Source: Nomia melanderi
Taxonomy: Eukaryota; Arthropoda; Insecta; Hymenoptera; Halictidae
Direction of reading: 5' to 3'
Assembly: GCF_051020985.1 (NCBI RefSeq)
Contig: NW_027475140.1
Location: 124,001 to 188,000 of the forward strand
Length of the DNA: 64,000 nt
This document shows, in pieces, positions 62,113-64,000 of the stretch. The position numbers and the translations under genes were made by a program. Within the stretch, counting starts at the first letter, position 1. The number at the start of each line of letters is the position of its first letter. The notes beneath the pieces are model-generated. The model saw nothing but the letters and a program-made list of their open reading frames with translations, was not told the DNA's origin and did not search any database.

Positions 62113-62632
62113 TTGGATTTTACCCTGACCCTGAGTGTCCGGCCCCATGAGACTGTGCTTTTCTCGGCCCCTGGTGGTCCGAGGTCGTTCCCGCTGCACA
62201 GATTCATGCGCCAGGGCCTCCTACAGACAATGCACTTTGATTTATTGCGCTATCTGTTATAGCACCCGAGATATCACCAGATGTATATTGGATTTTACCC
62301 TGACCCTGAGTGTCCGGCCCCATGAGACGGTCGTTGTCTCGGCCCCTGGAGGTCCGAGGACGTTCCCGCTGCACAGATTCATGCGCCAGGGCCTCCTACA
62401 GGTAATGCACTTTGATTTATTGCGCTATCTGTAATAGCAGCCGAGATATCACCAGATCTATATTGGATTTTCCCCTGACCCTGAGTGTCCGGCCCCATGA
62501 GACTGTGGTTTTCTCGGCCCCTGGTGGTCCGAGGACGTTCCCGTTGCACAGATTCATGCGCAAGGGCCTCCTGCAGATAATTCACTTTGGTTTATTGCGC
62601 TATCTGTAATAGCACCCGAGACATCACCAGAT
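62113..62632 (+). repeat. Return of the 22.4-kb monomer order near the array edge
   Basis: Three monomers with GACTGTGCTTTTC, TGTTATAGC, GGTCGTTGTCTC, CTACAGGTAATGC and GCGCAAGGGCC match 22,382-22,902 in order (offset 39,731 bp = 227 monomers + 6). They sit between the young 5.7-kb copy and diverged edge monomers. Confidence 0.78.
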
Positions 62633-64000
62633 GTATATTGGATTTTTCCCCGACCCTGAGCGGCCGGCCCCATGAGACGGTGGTTTTCTCGGGCCCTGGT
62701 TATCCGAGGTCGTTCCCGCTGCACAGATTCACTCGCCAGTGCCACCTACAGACAATGCACTTTTGTTTATTGAGCTCTCTCTAATAGCACCCGAGATATC
62801 ATCAGATACATCCTGGGTTTTTACATGACCTTGGGAGTGCGGCCCCATGTGTCGGTGGTTTTCTCGGCCCCTGGTGGTCAGAGGTCGTTCCCGCCGCACA
62901 GATTCATGCGCCAGGGCCTTCTACAGACAATGCACTTTGGTTTATTGCGCTATCTCTAATAGCACCCGAGATATCACCAGATATATGCTGGATTCTTACA
63001 TGACCCTGAGTGTCCGGCCCCATGAGACGGTGGTTTTCTCGGCCCCTGGTGGTCCGAGGTCGTTCCCGCTGCACAGATTCATGCGACAGGGTCCCCTGCA
63101 GATAATTCACTTTGATTTATTGAGCTATCGCTAATAGCACCCGAGATATCACGAGATATATGCTGGATTATTACATGACCTTGGGTGACGGATTCCGTAT
63201 ATCTGTAATTTTCTCGGCTCCTGGTGGTCCGAGGTCGTTCCCGCTGCACAGAATCATGCGCCAGGGCCTCTTGCAGACAATTCACTTTGGTTTATTGCGC
63301 TATCTCTAATAGCACCCGAGATATCACCAGATATATATTTGACTTTTCCCTGACCCTGAGTGTCCGGCCCCATGAGACGGTGGTTTTCTCGACCCCTGGT
63401 GGTCCGAGGTAGTTCCCGCTGCACAGATGCATGCGCCAGGGACTCCTGCAGATAATTCACTTTGGTTTATTGCGCTATCTCTAATAGCACCCGAGATATC
63501 ATCAGATACATCCTGGGTTTTTACATGACCTTGGGAGTGCGGCCCCATGTGTCGGTGGTTTTCTCGGCCCCTGGTGGTCCGAGGTCGGTCCCGCTGCACA
63601 GAATCATGCGCCAGGGCCTCTTGCAGACAATTCACTTTGGTTTATTGCGCTATCTCAAATAGCACCCGAGATATCACCAGATATATATTGGATTTTTCGC
63701 CGACCCTGAGTGTCCGGCCCCATGAGACGGTGGTTTTCTCGGCCCCTGGTGGTCCGAGGTCGTTCCCGCTGCACAGATTCATGCGACAGGGTCCCCTGCA
63801 GATAATTCACTTTGATTTATTGAGCTATCGCTAATAGCACCCGAGATATCACGAGATATATATTGGATTTTTCCCTGATCCTGAGTGTCTGGCCCCATGT
63901 GACGGTGGTTTTCTCGGCCCCTGGTGGTCCGAGGTCGTTCCCGCTGCCCAGATTCATGCGCCAGGGCAGCTTACAGACAATGCACTTTGATTTATTGCGC
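62633..64000 (+). repeat. Diverged terminal monomers with a 4-monomer (700-bp) repeat
   Basis: From here the monomers carry many private changes: CACTCGCCAGTGCCACC, TTTTGTTTATTGAGCTCTC, CAGATACATCCTGGG, TTACATGACCTTGGGAG, CCCCATGTGTCGG, GACAGGGTCCCC and TTATTGAGCTATCGC. The CATCCTGGGTTTTTACATG monomer at about 62,797-62,860 recurs at 63,497-63,560, and the GAGCTATCGC monomer at about 63,121 recurs at 63,821; both offsets are 700 bp. A sharp rise in divergence is typical of satellite array margins, so the right edge is probably close, though it is not inside the window. Confidence 0.8.
63181..63216 (+). repeat. Aberrant monomer start of possible foreign origin
   Basis: The first third of this monomer keeps the normal length but differs at many positions from GGCCCCATGAGACTGTGG: it reads TTGGGTGACGGATTCCG and then TATATCTGTAATTTTC. 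The rest returns to an ordinary monomer. This is either strong local decay or a patch from a related satellite family. Confidence 0.6.

Larger units (their letters stand above)
1..64000 (+). repeat. Satellite DNA array, ~175-bp monomer, ~365.7 copies, head to tail
   Basis: The same unit recurs every 175 bp with no interruption and no inversion. In register it starts CTGAGTGTCCGGCCCCATGA and ends with a pyrimidine-rich TTTTCCCCTGACC segment. Monomer starts run at 1+175n to 11,026. The phase moves by -1 at one 174-bp monomer and by +1 at each of six 176-bp monomers, giving 365 full units and 120 bp of another. Typical differences between monomers are a few percent (8 of 175 between the first monomer and a consensus I made by eye). 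Because 175 is not a multiple of three and each unit has stop codons in every frame, no long reading frame crosses the array. Arrays of this kind belong to eukaryotic heterochromatin, often centromeres. That placement is inference; the repeat structure is seen directly. I do not recognise the family. Confidence 0.98.

Noticed and set aside
1..64000. Hundreds of plus-strand open frames of 60-100 codons, many starting at GTG with a MSGPMRLWFSRP-like translation
   Set aside because: They recur once per 175-bp monomer and simply run through 1.7 monomers in two different frames, ending at the tandem TAA-TAG in CTGTAATAGC. 175 is not a multiple of three, both strands are open to similar extents, and nothing suggests codon-level selection.
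1..64000. CRISPR array
   Set aside because: The whole 175-bp unit is conserved; there are no short repeats separated by unique spacers.
1..64000. Alpha satellite or another CENP-B-box satellite
   Set aside because: The period is 175, not 171; composition is about 52% G+C; neither strand of the monomer fits TTCGNNNNANNCGGG.
1..64000. Repetitive protein-coding gene or rDNA spacer repeats
   Set aside because: No frame stays open across monomers, and no rRNA sequence occurs anywhere in the window.
1..64000. A multi-gene functional system (defence, biosynthetic or mobile)
   Set aside because: There is no unique coding DNA in the window; the only organised content is the satellite's higher-order structure.

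Overview
The whole window is one uninterrupted satellite DNA array. A unit of about 175 bp is repeated head to tail, always in the same orientation, from the first base to the last. In monomer register I count 365 complete monomers: 358 of 175 bp, one of 174 bp and six of 176 bp, followed by a partial one of 120 bp. I see no unique sequence, transposon, RNA gene, CRISPR array or credible protein-coding gene. A long, uniform, nucleosome-length tandem array points to eukaryotic constitutive heterochromatin, probably centromeric or pericentromeric, in a long-read assembly. I do not recognise the monomer as any satellite I know, so species and clade stay open.

A representative monomer (29,050-29,224) is about 52% G+C with eight CpG dinucleotides. 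Neighbouring monomers differ by roughly 2-8%, and many differences are linked. The clearest split is a PstI-type (CTGCAGATAATTC, then CTCTAAT) against a TACAGACAATGC type (then CTGTAAT). This variation exposes a mosaic of higher-order repeats (HORs) of many sizes.

Layout: 1-8,916 is a patchwork of blocks related at 6, 17, 21, 23 and 29 monomers, with stretches of alternating A/B dimers. 8,917-17,500 has only short, weak higher-order structure and looks older. 17,500-21,350 carries a block seen three times at 7- and 9-monomer offsets. 22,890-26,270 is a 10-monomer (1,750 bp) tandem duplication. 26,250-40,346 is cross-copied at 22, 23, 24, 28 and 45 monomers. 40,990-62,112 is the youngest part. 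It holds a 5.7 kb block copied 15,404 bp downstream with only two differences seen, a 17-monomer unit whose second copy has grown to 19, and a tandem pair of 2,276 bp units. After 62,632 the monomers become clearly more divergent, as expected near an array edge.

No genes act together here. The content of interest is structural: unequal exchange, block duplication and local conversion recorded in linked single-base variants and in rare 1-bp length variants.
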